From NCBI RefSeq assembly GCF_001457475.1, contig NZ_LN831029.1, positions 4,650,001 to 4,714,000 on the forward strand: a stretch of 64,000 bases of DNA. The letters are read 5' to 3'. Origin of the DNA: Achromobacter xylosoxidans (GTDB lineage: Bacteria; Pseudomonadota; Gammaproteobacteria; Burkholderiales; Burkholderiaceae_B). Shown piece after piece: positions 15,696 to 23,994 of this stretch; the stretch's first letter is position 1; each line of letters starts with the position of its first letter. The translations under genes were made by a program, and so were the position numbers. The notes under the pieces were generated by a model. The model was not told the DNA's origin and searched no databases. It worked only from the letters and a program-made list of their open reading frames with translations.

Positions 15696-17485
15696 GCGCC
15701 TGGCCCGAACCTTTCTCCTTCGGCGCCCTGCCCTTGCCCGACGGCCGCACCCGCTTTCGCCTGTGGGCGCCGACGGCCGCGCCCGGGCTGGCGCTGGTGA
15801 TCGAGGGACGCGCGCCCATCGCGCTGCACCCCGACGCGCAAGGCTACGCCCAGGTGGACGTCGATTGCGGCGCCGGCACGCGCTACCGCTATCGCCTCGG
15901 CGACGGCACCCTGGTGCCGGATCCCGCCTCGCGCCTGCAGCAGGACGACGTGCACGGCGCCAGCATCGTCACCGGCGCCGACGCCTACCCCTGGCGGCAT
16001 CCGGGCTGGCGCGGGCGGCCATGGGAAGAGACCGTGCTGTACGAAGTCCACGCCGGGCTGGCGGGCGGCTACGCCGGCCTGCGCCAGCGCCTGCCGGCGC
16101 TGGCCGAACTGGGCGTCACCCTGCTCGAACTGATGCCGCTGGCGGACTTCCCCGGACCCCGCAACTGGGGCTACGACGGCGTCCTGCCCTATGCGCCCGA
16201 CACCGCCTACGGCTCTCCCGACGACCTGAAGGCGCTGATCGACAGCGCCCATGGCCTGGGCATGGGCGTCATGCTGGACGTGGTCTACAACCACTTCGGC
16301 CCGGATGGCAATTTCCTGGCCAGCTACGCCGCGCCATTCTTTCGCGACGATATCCAAACCCCCTGGGGCGCGGCCATCGATTTTCGCCAGGCGGCGGTGC
16401 GCCGCTATTTCGCCGAGAATGCCCTGCACTGGCTCGGCGAGTACCGTTTCGACGGCCTGCGGCTGGACGCGGTGCACGCCATCGCCGGCCATGGCTGGCT
16501 GGAGGAACTGGCGCAGCACGTGCGCGGCCAGTTGCCCGGACGCCACGTCCACCTGGTGCTGGAGAACGACGATAATCGCGCGTCGCTGCTGCAGGCGGGC
16601 TACGACGCGCAATGGAACGACGACGCGCACCATGTCCTGCATCACCTGCTGACCGGCGAGTCCCAAGGCTACTACGCCGACTATGCGGCGCAGCCATCCG
16701 AGGCGCTGGCGCGCTGCCTGGAACAGGGCTGGCTCTATCAAGGCCAGCCCAGCGCCCACCGCGGCGGCCGGCCGCGCGGCGAACCCAGCGCCCATCTGCC
16801 GCCCACGGCCTTCGTCCTGTTCCTGCAGAACCACGACCAGACCGGCAACCGCGCCCACGGCGACCGCCTGACCCGGCTGGTGCCGTCGGCCGACCGGCTG
16901 CGCGCGGCGGTGGCGCTGCAATTGCTGTCGCCCCAGATCCCGCTGATCTTCATGGGCGAGGAAATCGGCAGCGAATCGCCGTTCCTGTATTTCACCAGCC
17001 ACACGGATCCGGCCCTGGCGCAAGCGGTGCGCGAGGGCCGGCGGCGCGAGTTCTCGTCCTTCGCCGAATTCAGCGGCACCGACGCCGCCACGCTGCCCGA
17101 TCCCGATGATCCCGCCACCTACGCGCGCAGCCAGCCCTGGACGGCGGAACAGAACGATGACGCCAAGACCTGGCTCACCTACTATCGCGCGCTGCTGCAT
17201 TTGCGCCAGCGCGCGCTGGCGCCGCGCCTGCGCGGCGCCGCCAGCCTGGGCGCGCTGGCGCTGGGCGAACGCGGCGTGCACGCGCGCTGGCGCCTGGGCG
17301 ATGGCGCGGTGCTGACGCTGTACGCCAACCTGGGCGCAGCGCCCGAACCCCTGCCGCAATCGTTGGCGCCCAGCGGGGGGTTTGCCGACCTGCTGTTCGA
17401 ATCATTGCCCGGCGCCTGTGCCGCGCTGGCCACGGGCAGCGTGTGCGGCGACAGCGCGGTGTACCTGCTGGAGGACGCCGCATGA
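15692..17485 (+). CDS. treZ: Malto-oligosyltrehalose trehalohydrolase
   Basis: 597-residue GH13_10 enzyme that releases trehalose from maltooligosyltrehalose made by TreY. It has an N-terminal CBM48-like domain (FRLWAPTA), then LLELMPLADFPGPRNWGYDG and the catalytic set D259 (GLRLDAV), E291 (LVLENDD) and D382 (LQNHDQTGN). The start overlaps glgX by ATGA. The open frame reaching back to 15368 is an out-of-frame shadow of glgX. Its partner treY lies two genes downstream, separated by malQ. Confidence 0.94.
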   Translation: MSAWPEPFSFGALPLPDGRTRFRLWAPTAAPGLALVIEGRAPIALHPDAQGYAQVDVDCGAGTRYRYRLGDGTLVPDPASRLQQDDVHGASIVTGADAYPWRHPGWRGRPWEETVLYEVHAGLAGGYAGLRQRLPALAELGVTLLELMPLADFPGPRNWGYDGVLPYAPDTAYGSPDDLKALIDSAHGLGMGVMLDVVYNHFGPDGNFLASYAAPFFRDDIQTPWGAAIDFRQAAVRRYFAENALHWLGEYRFDGLRLDAVHAIAGHGWLEELAQHVRGQLPGRHVHLVLENDDNRASLLQAGYDAQWNDDAHHVLHHLLTGESQGYYADYAAQPSEALARCLEQGWLYQGQPSAHRGGRPRGEPSAHLPPTAFVLFLQNHDQTGNRAHGDRLTRLVPSADRLRAAVALQLLSPQIPLIFMGEEIGSESPFLYFTSHTDPALAQAVREGRRREFSSFAEFSGTDAATLPDPDDPATYARSQPWTAEQNDDAKTWLTYYRALLHLRQRALAPRLRGAASLGALALGERGVHARWRLGDGAVLTLYANLGAAPEPLPQSLAPSGGFADLLFESLPGACAALATGSVCGDSAVYLLEDAA

Positions 17486-19599
17486 GCGTCGCGCTCTCGG
17501 CGCTGGCCATGGCCGCCGGCCTGGCCGAGCATTGGACCGACGCGCGCCAGCAGCCGCGCGCGGTCGCGCCTGACACCTTGCGCGCCCTGCTGCGCGCGAT
17601 GGACCTGCCCGCCGACAGCGAGGCCGATATCCGCGACAGCCACGCGCGGCTGGCCGCGGCCCGCAGCCAGGCCCGGCTGCCCGCGATGATGGTCGCGGTA
17701 GCCGGGGGCAGGCTGCGGCTGCCGCCCGCCTGCGCCGGCGCCTACGAAATCAGCGCCGCGCATGCCCGCGCCCTGGCCGGCCACACCACCACGGACGCGG
17801 CCGGCATGCCAGAACTCATCCTGCCCACGGTGCCCGGCTACTACACGCTGGCGCTGCCGGGCGGCGTCACCACCCTGGCGGTGGCGCCGGCCAGCGCGCC
17901 GCCGCCCTCCCTGTTGCTGGACGAACCCGAGCCGCGCGCATGGGGCCTGGCCGCGCAGGTCTACAGCCTGCGGCGGCAGGCCGCCGATCCCGTCCAGGCG
18001 ACCCATGGCTTCGGCGACTTCGGCGCCCTGCGCGACCTGGCCATCAGCGCCGGCGCGGCAGGCGCCGACGCGCTGGCCATGAGTCCGGTGCACGCCATGT
18101 TTGCCGCCGACCCCGGCCAATACAGCCCCTACTCGCCCTCCAGCCGGCTGTTCCTGAATACGCTGTACGCCGATCCCGCCGCCGTGCTCGGCGCCGAGGC
18201 CGTGCGCGCGGCGCTTGCGCGCATGGGGCCGGCGGCGCAACAGGCGCTGCACGCGCTGGAACAACGCGACCTGATCGATTGGCCCCAGGCCGCGCGGGCG
18301 CGCCAGCGGCTATTGCGCGAGTTGCACCGCGGTTTCCAGCAGACGGCCACCGCGGACCAGCGCCAGGCGCTGCAGGCATTCTGCCGCGCCGGCGGCCAGG
18401 ACCTGCGCGACCACGCGCTGTTCGAGGCGCTGCACGAGAACCTTGCGCAACTGCCCGGCGCGCCGCGCAACTGGACCGCCTGGCCCGACGGGCTGCGCGA
18501 CCCGCGCTCGAACGAGACCCGCGGCTTCGCCCAGGCGCAGGCGGGTGAACTGGACTTTCATCAATTCACGCAATGGCTGGCCGCCGTCAGCCTGTCGCAG
18601 ACGCAGCAGGCAGCCCGTGGCGCCGGCATGCGCATCGGCTTGATCGCGGACCTGGCGATCGGCGCCAGCCCCGCCGGCAGCCACGCCTGGAGCCACCAGG
18701 CCGACCTGATGCGGCGCGCCGGCGTGGGCGCCCCGCCCGATATTCACAACCCCTTGGGCCAGGCCTGGGGCCTGACCGCCCTGTCGCCCCAGGCGCTGCG
18801 CGAATCGGGCTACGCCGCCTTCATTGCCCTGCTGCGCGCCGGCCTGGCGCAGGCGGGCGGGCTGCGCATCGACCATATCCTGGGCATGGCGCGCCTGTGG
18901 CTGATTCCGGACGGGGCGGCGGCGGCCGACGGCGCCTATCTGCGCTATCCGCTGCGCACGCTGCTGCGCCTGACGGCGCTGGAGGCCTGGCGCCACCGGG
19001 CGCTGATGATCGGCGAGAACCTGGGCACCGTGCCCGAGGGCTTCGACGACGCGCTGCGCGAACACGGCCTGCTGGGCATGGACGTGCTGTGGTTCATGCG
19101 CGAAGCGTCCGCCGCGCCCTCGCCCGCCGCGTTCACGGCGCCGGGCGCCTGGCCCGCGCAGGCCGCGGCCATGACCACGACCCATGACCTGCCCACGCTG
19201 GCAGGCTGGTGGCGCGGCCGCGACATCGACTGGCGCGCCAGCCTGGATCTTCTGGGCCCGCAGGAAAGCGCGGCCGACCTGCGCGCCGCGCGCGCCGCCG
19301 ATCGCGAAAGCTTGTGGCAGGCCGTGCGCGCGCATGCCCACCAGCCGCCCGAACCCGCGCCGGACCAGGTTCCCGCGGCTACGCTGCTGGCCTATGTGGC
19401 GGCGGCGCCGTGTCCCTTGGCCCTGGTGCCGCTGGAAGACGCCACCGGCATGGTCGACCAGCCCAATCTGCCGGGCGCCGACAGCCGCCATCCCAACTGG
19501 CGCCAGCGCCAGCCGCTGGCCGCCGCCGATTGCCTGGACGCGCCCGCCGCGCGCGAACGGCTGGCGCCGCTACGGTCCCTGCGAGGGCGCAAGCCATGA
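17482..19599 (+). CDS. malQ: 4-alpha-glucanotransferase (amylomaltase)
   Basis: 705-residue GH77 enzyme that disproportionates short maltooligosaccharides, recycling chains too short for TreY or GlgE. The catalytic residues D464 (LRIDHILGM), E512 (IGENLGTVPEG) and D569 (TTHDLPT) are present, with the N-terminal extension of long proteobacterial MalQ forms (residues 1-150). The ATGA overlap with treZ defines the start. Frame-open sequence 13 codons upstream belongs to treZ. The 3' end overlaps treY by four bases. Confidence 0.93.
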   Translation: MSVALSALAMAAGLAEHWTDARQQPRAVAPDTLRALLRAMDLPADSEADIRDSHARLAAARSQARLPAMMVAVAGGRLRLPPACAGAYEISAAHARALAGHTTTDAAGMPELILPTVPGYYTLALPGGVTTLAVAPASAPPPSLLLDEPEPRAWGLAAQVYSLRRQAADPVQATHGFGDFGALRDLAISAGAAGADALAMSPVHAMFAADPGQYSPYSPSSRLFLNTLYADPAAVLGAEAVRAALARMGPAAQQALHALEQRDLIDWPQAARARQRLLRELHRGFQQTATADQRQALQAFCRAGGQDLRDHALFEALHENLAQLPGAPRNWTAWPDGLRDPRSNETRGFAQAQAGELDFHQFTQWLAAVSLSQTQQAARGAGMRIGLIADLAIGASPAGSHAWSHQADLMRRAGVGAPPDIHNPLGQAWGLTALSPQALRESGYAAFIALLRAGLAQAGGLRIDHILGMARLWLIPDGAAAADGAYLRYPLRTLLRLTALEAWRHRALMIGENLGTVPEGFDDALREHGLLGMDVLWFMREASAAPSPAAFTAPGAWPAQAAAMTTTHDLPTLAGWWRGRDIDWRASLDLLGPQESAADLRAARAADRESLWQAVRAHAHQPPEPAPDQVPAATLLAYVAAAPCPLALVPLEDATGMVDQPNLPGADSRHPNWRQRQPLAAADCLDAPAARERLAPLRSLRGRKP

Positions 19600-22292
19600 A
19601 CGGCGCCAACCCGTCCGCCACGCGCGCGCCATTGCGCCCGCGCGCCACCGCCCGCCTGCAGCTGCATGCCGGCTACACCCTGGACGACGCGCGCGCCCAG
19701 GTCGCCTACCTGGCCGACCTGGGCATCAGCCACCTGTACCTGTCGCCCATCACGCGCGCGCGCGCCGGCTCCACCCACGGCTACGATGTCATCGACCATG
19801 GCCAGGTCAGCCCGGAACTGGGCGGCGAGGCCGCCCTTCGGCGCCTGGCGGACGAGGCCCGCGCCCACGGCATGGGATTGATCGCCGACATCGTGCCCAA
19901 CCACATGGCCGCCGACGTCTCCAACCCCTGGTGGGCCGACGTGCTGCGCTACGGCGAACGCAGCCCGCATTCGCGCTGCTTCGACATCGACTGGCGCGCC
20001 CCCGACCCCGCCCTGCGCGGCAAGGTATTGCTGCCGGTGCTGCCCGATCCGTACGGCGAATGCCTGGATGCCGGCGCCATCGTCCTGGCGCACGACCGCG
20101 CCCAGGGTTACACCATCGTGGTGGGCGGCCAGCGCTATCCCCTGGCCGAAGCGCCCTTGCCGGTGCAAAGCCCCGCGCGCACGTGCGCCGCGCATGCGCC
20201 GGACACGATGCCCGGCCGGCGCCGCCTGCACCAGTTGCTGGAACGCCAGCATTACCGCCTGGCCTGGTGGCGCACCGCGCCCGACCAGATCAACTGGCGG
20301 CGCTTCTTCGAAATCCACGAGCTGGTTGGCGTGCGGGTCGAGGACGACGTCGTATTCGACGCCGTGCACGCCCTGCCCCTGCGCCTGTACCGCGAAGGCC
20401 TGCTCGACGGGCTGCGTATCGACCACATCGACGGCCTGGCCGCGCCGGGCGCCTACCTGCGCCGGTTGCGCGCGGCGCTGGCCCAGGCGGCGCCGGCGCG
20501 CGCGCGGGCTGGCCTGGCCACCGAACCCTATCTGGTCGTGGAAAAGATCCTGGCCGATGACGAGCGCATCGACCCGCGCTGGGCCGCCGACGGCACCACC
20601 GGCTATGACTTCATGGACCAGGTCGGCGCGCTGCTGCACGCGCCCGCCGCGCGTGAACCGCTGGCGCAATTCTGGCAGGCCCTGAGCGGCGACACCCGGA
20701 CGCCGTCGGCGCAGCTGCGCGGCGCCCGCGAACTCATGCTGGCGCGCCACTTCGCCGCCGAACGGCTGGTGCTGGTACGCGCGCTGACGCGCGTGGCGCG
20801 CCTGGACCTGCGCACCCGCGACTGGGCCGCGCCGGCGATCGATCGCGCCGTGACGGCCTTGCTGGCGGCGTTTCCCGCGTACCGCAGCTACGCGGAGGAC
20901 GGCGGGCGCGGCGGCGCCGACGCGAGCCATTGGCGCGCGGCGCTGGCCGCCGCCGGCAGCGCGCTGGGGGCCGCCCCCGGCAACCCCGACGACCGCCTGC
21001 TGCGCCTGCTGGACCAATGGCTGGACGGCGCGCCCGGCCAGCCCCAGGACGAGAACGCGGCCAACGCCGTGCGCAACGCGCGCGCCCGCGCCCTGCGCCA
21101 CTTCCAGCAGCTGACACCGCCGCTGGCCGCCAAGGCGCTGGAAGACACGCTGTTCTATCGCTACGGTCCGCTGCTCTCGCGCAACGAGGTTGGCGCCAGT
21201 CCCGCGCGCTTCGCGCTGCAACCCGAAGCCTTTCTCGACGCCGGCGCCGCCCGGGCCGCCCGCCATCCCGACGCCATGCTGGCCACCGCCACCCACGACC
21301 ACAAACGCGGCGAAGACAGCCGCTGCCGCCTGGCGGCGCTGAGCGAAATCCCGCAGGACTGGATCGCCACCGCCCGCGACTGGATCGAACGCCTGCCCGC
21401 CCGCGACGGCATGCCCACGCGCGCCGACCGCTATCTGTTGCTGCAGACGCTGGTCGGCGCCTGGCCGCTCGACCTTGCGCCCGATGATATCGCCGCCCGT
21501 CCCGACGCGGTCGGCGCCTACCTGGCGCGCGTGGCGCAGTGGCAGGTGAAGGCCCTGCGCGAGGCCAAGTTGCACACGCGCTGGACCGCGCCCGACGCCC
21601 CCTATGAAGACGCCGCCGCGCAAGCGCTCGACGCCCTGTCGACGACCACCGACGGCCAGGCGCTGTTGCGCGAGATCGCCGCCTATGCGCTGCGGCTGGC
21701 GCCCGCCGGGCTGATCAACAGCCTGGCCCAGACCCTGCTGCGCAATACCCTGCCCGGCGTGCCCGACCTGTACCAGGGCGCCGACCTGTGGGATTTCAGC
21801 CTGGTCGATCCCGACAATCGCCGGCCGGTCGACTACGCCGGGCGCGCGGCCCTGCTGGCCGCCGCGCCACGCGGCGACGCCGCCATCGACACCGGCGCCG
21901 CCGCATGGCGCAGCGGCGCGGTCAAGCAGGCGCTGATCCAGCGCGCGCTGGCCCTGCGCGCGCGCCATCCCGCGCTATTGCGCGACGGCACGCTGCAAGC
22001 CGTTGCCGCGCAGGGACCGCGCGCGCAACATGTGCTGGCCTTCCTGCGGCGCCATGAGGATCAGGCCATGCTGGTCGTCGTGCCGCGCCTGTGCGCCACG
22101 GCGATCGCCGGCTATGCGCGGGCCGACGCCGCGACGGCCAGCGCCCATTGGTCCGGCACCCGCCTGCTGCCGCCGGACGATATGCCGCGCCCGCTGCTGG
22201 AGCTGCTGTCGTCGCGGCATGCCGATACGGCCTGGGACCTGGCCGACCTGCTGCGCGATAGCCCCGTCGCGTTATGCGTGATTGCAAAGTAA
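19596..22292 (+). CDS. treY: Malto-oligosyltrehalose synthase
   Basis: 898-residue GH13_26 intramolecular transglucosidase that turns the reducing end of a glucan chain into a trehalosyl end. Near the N-terminus it carries TARLQLHAGYTLDDA and YLSPITRARAGSTHGYD (the family normally reads YRLQ...), with the catalytic set D276 (LRIDHIDG), E316 (VVEKIL) and D568 (ATHDHKRGED). Length is in the usual range for bacterial TreY (700-950). The start overlaps malQ (ATGA). Last gene of the glg/tre operon. Confidence 0.93.
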   Translation: MNGANPSATRAPLRPRATARLQLHAGYTLDDARAQVAYLADLGISHLYLSPITRARAGSTHGYDVIDHGQVSPELGGEAALRRLADEARAHGMGLIADIVPNHMAADVSNPWWADVLRYGERSPHSRCFDIDWRAPDPALRGKVLLPVLPDPYGECLDAGAIVLAHDRAQGYTIVVGGQRYPLAEAPLPVQSPARTCAAHAPDTMPGRRRLHQLLERQHYRLAWWRTAPDQINWRRFFEIHELVGVRVEDDVVFDAVHALPLRLYREGLLDGLRIDHIDGLAAPGAYLRRLRAALAQAAPARARAGLATEPYLVVEKILADDERIDPRWAADGTTGYDFMDQVGALLHAPAAREPLAQFWQALSGDTRTPSAQLRGARELMLARHFAAERLVLVRALTRVARLDLRTRDWAAPAIDRAVTALLAAFPAYRSYAEDGGRGGADASHWRAALAAAGSALGAAPGNPDDRLLRLLDQWLDGAPGQPQDENAANAVRNARARALRHFQQLTPPLAAKALEDTLFYRYGPLLSRNEVGASPARFALQPEAFLDAGAARAARHPDAMLATATHDHKRGEDSRCRLAALSEIPQDWIATARDWIERLPARDGMPTRADRYLLLQTLVGAWPLDLAPDDIAARPDAVGAYLARVAQWQVKALREAKLHTRWTAPDAPYEDAAAQALDALSTTTDGQALLREIAAYALRLAPAGLINSLAQTLLRNTLPGVPDLYQGADLWDFSLVDPDNRRPVDYAGRAALLAAAPRGDAAIDTGAAAWRSGAVKQALIQRALALRARHPALLRDGTLQAVAAQGPRAQHVLAFLRRHEDQAMLVVVPRLCATAIAGYARADAATASAHWSGTRLLPPDDMPRPLLELLSSRHADTAWDLADLLRDSPVALCVIAK

Positions 22293-22361
22293 CCCCTATC
22301 CAAGCAACAGATGCTCGCACTTGCAACAGGACATGGCATGAATGGCAACGACGGCCCCGCC

Positions 22362-22402
22362 GGGCGTATGCTCGTAGGCGCAGTGCCTGGCGCGATACGC
22401 CC
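22362..22402 (+). promoter_or_regulatory. Nested hairpin in the gabP leader
   Basis: GGGCGTAT (22362-22369) pairs with ATACGCCC (22395-22402), and inside it AGGC (22376-22379) pairs with GCCT (22385-22388), separated by a symmetric 6+6 internal loop. It lies in the 214-base gap between treY and the permease. There is no T-run, so it is not a standard terminator; it may act in mRNA folding of the leader or bind a regulator. Confidence 0.35.
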
Positions 22403-22506
22403 GAAGCAGTGCGCCCAAAAGCGATAAACCGGCAGGGGACATGCCTCTTTTCCATTCCGATGGCGGACGCGCCATGGCCCCCGCGCATCCGGAGAGGAGA
22501 AGACAG

Positions 22507-23919
22507 TTGGCAAACACCCCAAATACCGAACTCAAGGGCGGCCTGAAATCCCGCCACCTCACAATGATGTCCATCGCCGGCGTGATCGGCGCGGCGCTGT
22601 TCGTCGGCTCCGGCAAGCAGATCGCCCTGGCCGGCCCCGCCGTCATCCTGGCCTATGTCGGCGGCGGCATACTGGTCATCCTGGCCATGCGCATGCTGGG
22701 CGAGATGGCGGTGGCGCAGCCGGACACCGGCTCGTTCTCGACCTACGCCGATCGCGCCATCGGGCGCTGGGCGGGCTTCACCATCGGCTGGCTCTACTGG
22801 TACTTCTGGGCCCTGCTGATGGGCTGGGAGGCCTACGTCGCCGGGCAGATCCTGCACGGCTGGTTCCCGCTGGTGCCGGCCTGGGGCTATGCGCTCCTGG
22901 TGACCGTGTCGCTGCTGGTCGTCAACTTCCTGAACGTGCGCAACTACGGCGAATTCGAATTCTGGTTCGCGCTCGTCAAGGTGGTGGCCATCGTGCTGTT
23001 CCTGGTCATGGGCAGCCTGGCGCTGGCGCACCTGTGGCCGTGGGGCGACGCCAAGGGATGGAGCCACCTGACCAGCCAGGGCTTCATGCCCAACGGCCCG
23101 AAGTCCGTGGTGGTGGCCCTGCTGGGCGTGATGTTCGCCTTCATCGGCGCCGAGATCGTCACCGTGGCCGCCGCCGAATCGGCCGACCCGGGCCGCGAGA
23201 TCATCAAGACCACGCGCTCGGTGGTGTGGCGCATCTGCCTGTTCTACGTGGGGTCGATCTTCATCGTGGTCTGCCTGGTGCCGTACAACGCGCCGGGCCT
23301 CACGGAGCCGACCCAGGGCACCTACAACGTCGCGCTCGACGCGCTGGGCATCCCGCACGCGCAACTTATCGTCAACTTCATCGTGCTGACCTCGGTATGC
23401 AGCTGCTTCAATTCGGCGCTGTACACCGCCTCGCGCATGCTCTATTCGCTCGCCCGGCGCGGCGACGCCCATCGCGTCATGCAGATCACCGGGCGCAAGA
23501 CCGGCACGCCGTATGTGGGCGTGCTCATCTCCAGCCTGTTCGCCTTCGCCGCGGTCTGGATGATGGCCACCTCGAAGATGGACGTCTATGACGTCCTGAT
23601 GCAGGCCACGGGCACCATCGCGCTGTTCGTCTACCTGGCCATCGCCTTCTCGCAGCTGCGCATGCGCCAGCGCCTGCAGGCGCGCGGCGTGCGGCTGGAA
23701 TTCAGGATGTGGCTGTTTCCGTGGCTGACGTACGCGGTGATCGTCTGCATTGTCGCAGCGCTCGTCACCATGGTGATCGAAGGCACCTACCGCAACGAAG
23801 TGGTCTACACCTCGATCCTGGCCGGCGTCATCGTCGCCATGGGCATCGTCGCGCAGGTGTTCGGCATCGGTACGCGCGCCCGGGCCGAAGCGGAACTGGC
23901 GCCGGCGGGAGCCGAGTAG
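22507..23919 (+). CDS. gabP: Amino acid permease, GabP-like (APC superfamily)
   Basis: 470-residue polytopic permease, about 12 membrane segments, proton-coupled amino acid import. It starts TELKGGLKSRHLTMMSIAGVIG and continues GALFVGS and PDTGSFSTYAD, the pattern of the GABA permease/AAT family. The chosen start is TTG 22507, with a strong AGGAG seven bases upstream and directly before the conserved N-terminus. ATG codons at 22441 and 22474 would add 22 or 11 residues of arginine- and proline-rich, non-family sequence. GABA as substrate is inferred by similarity only; no gabT or gabD is nearby. Confidence 0.85.
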   Translation: MANTPNTELKGGLKSRHLTMMSIAGVIGAALFVGSGKQIALAGPAVILAYVGGGILVILAMRMLGEMAVAQPDTGSFSTYADRAIGRWAGFTIGWLYWYFWALLMGWEAYVAGQILHGWFPLVPAWGYALLVTVSLLVVNFLNVRNYGEFEFWFALVKVVAIVLFLVMGSLALAHLWPWGDAKGWSHLTSQGFMPNGPKSVVVALLGVMFAFIGAEIVTVAAAESADPGREIIKTTRSVVWRICLFYVGSIFIVVCLVPYNAPGLTEPTQGTYNVALDALGIPHAQLIVNFIVLTSVCSCFNSALYTASRMLYSLARRGDAHRVMQITGRKTGTPYVGVLISSLFAFAAVWMMATSKMDVYDVLMQATGTIALFVYLAIAFSQLRMRQRLQARGVRLEFRMWLFPWLTYAVIVCIVAALVTMVIEGTYRNEVVYTSILAGVIVAMGIVAQVFGIGTRARAEAELAPAGAE

Positions 23920-23941
23920 GCCGCCAGCCCCAAGCCCCGGC

Positions 23942-23971
23942 CCATTGACCGGCCCCGGCGTCGGTCAATGG
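23942..23971. terminator. Bidirectional hairpin between convergent gabP and ligD
   Basis: CCATTGACCG pairs perfectly with CGGTCAATGG across a 10-base loop. It sits in the 75-base gap between the ends of two convergent genes, where a shared terminator is expected. There is no clear T-run on either side. Confidence 0.5.
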
Positions 23972-23994
23972 CTGGATCGGGGCGCCGAGGCGCC

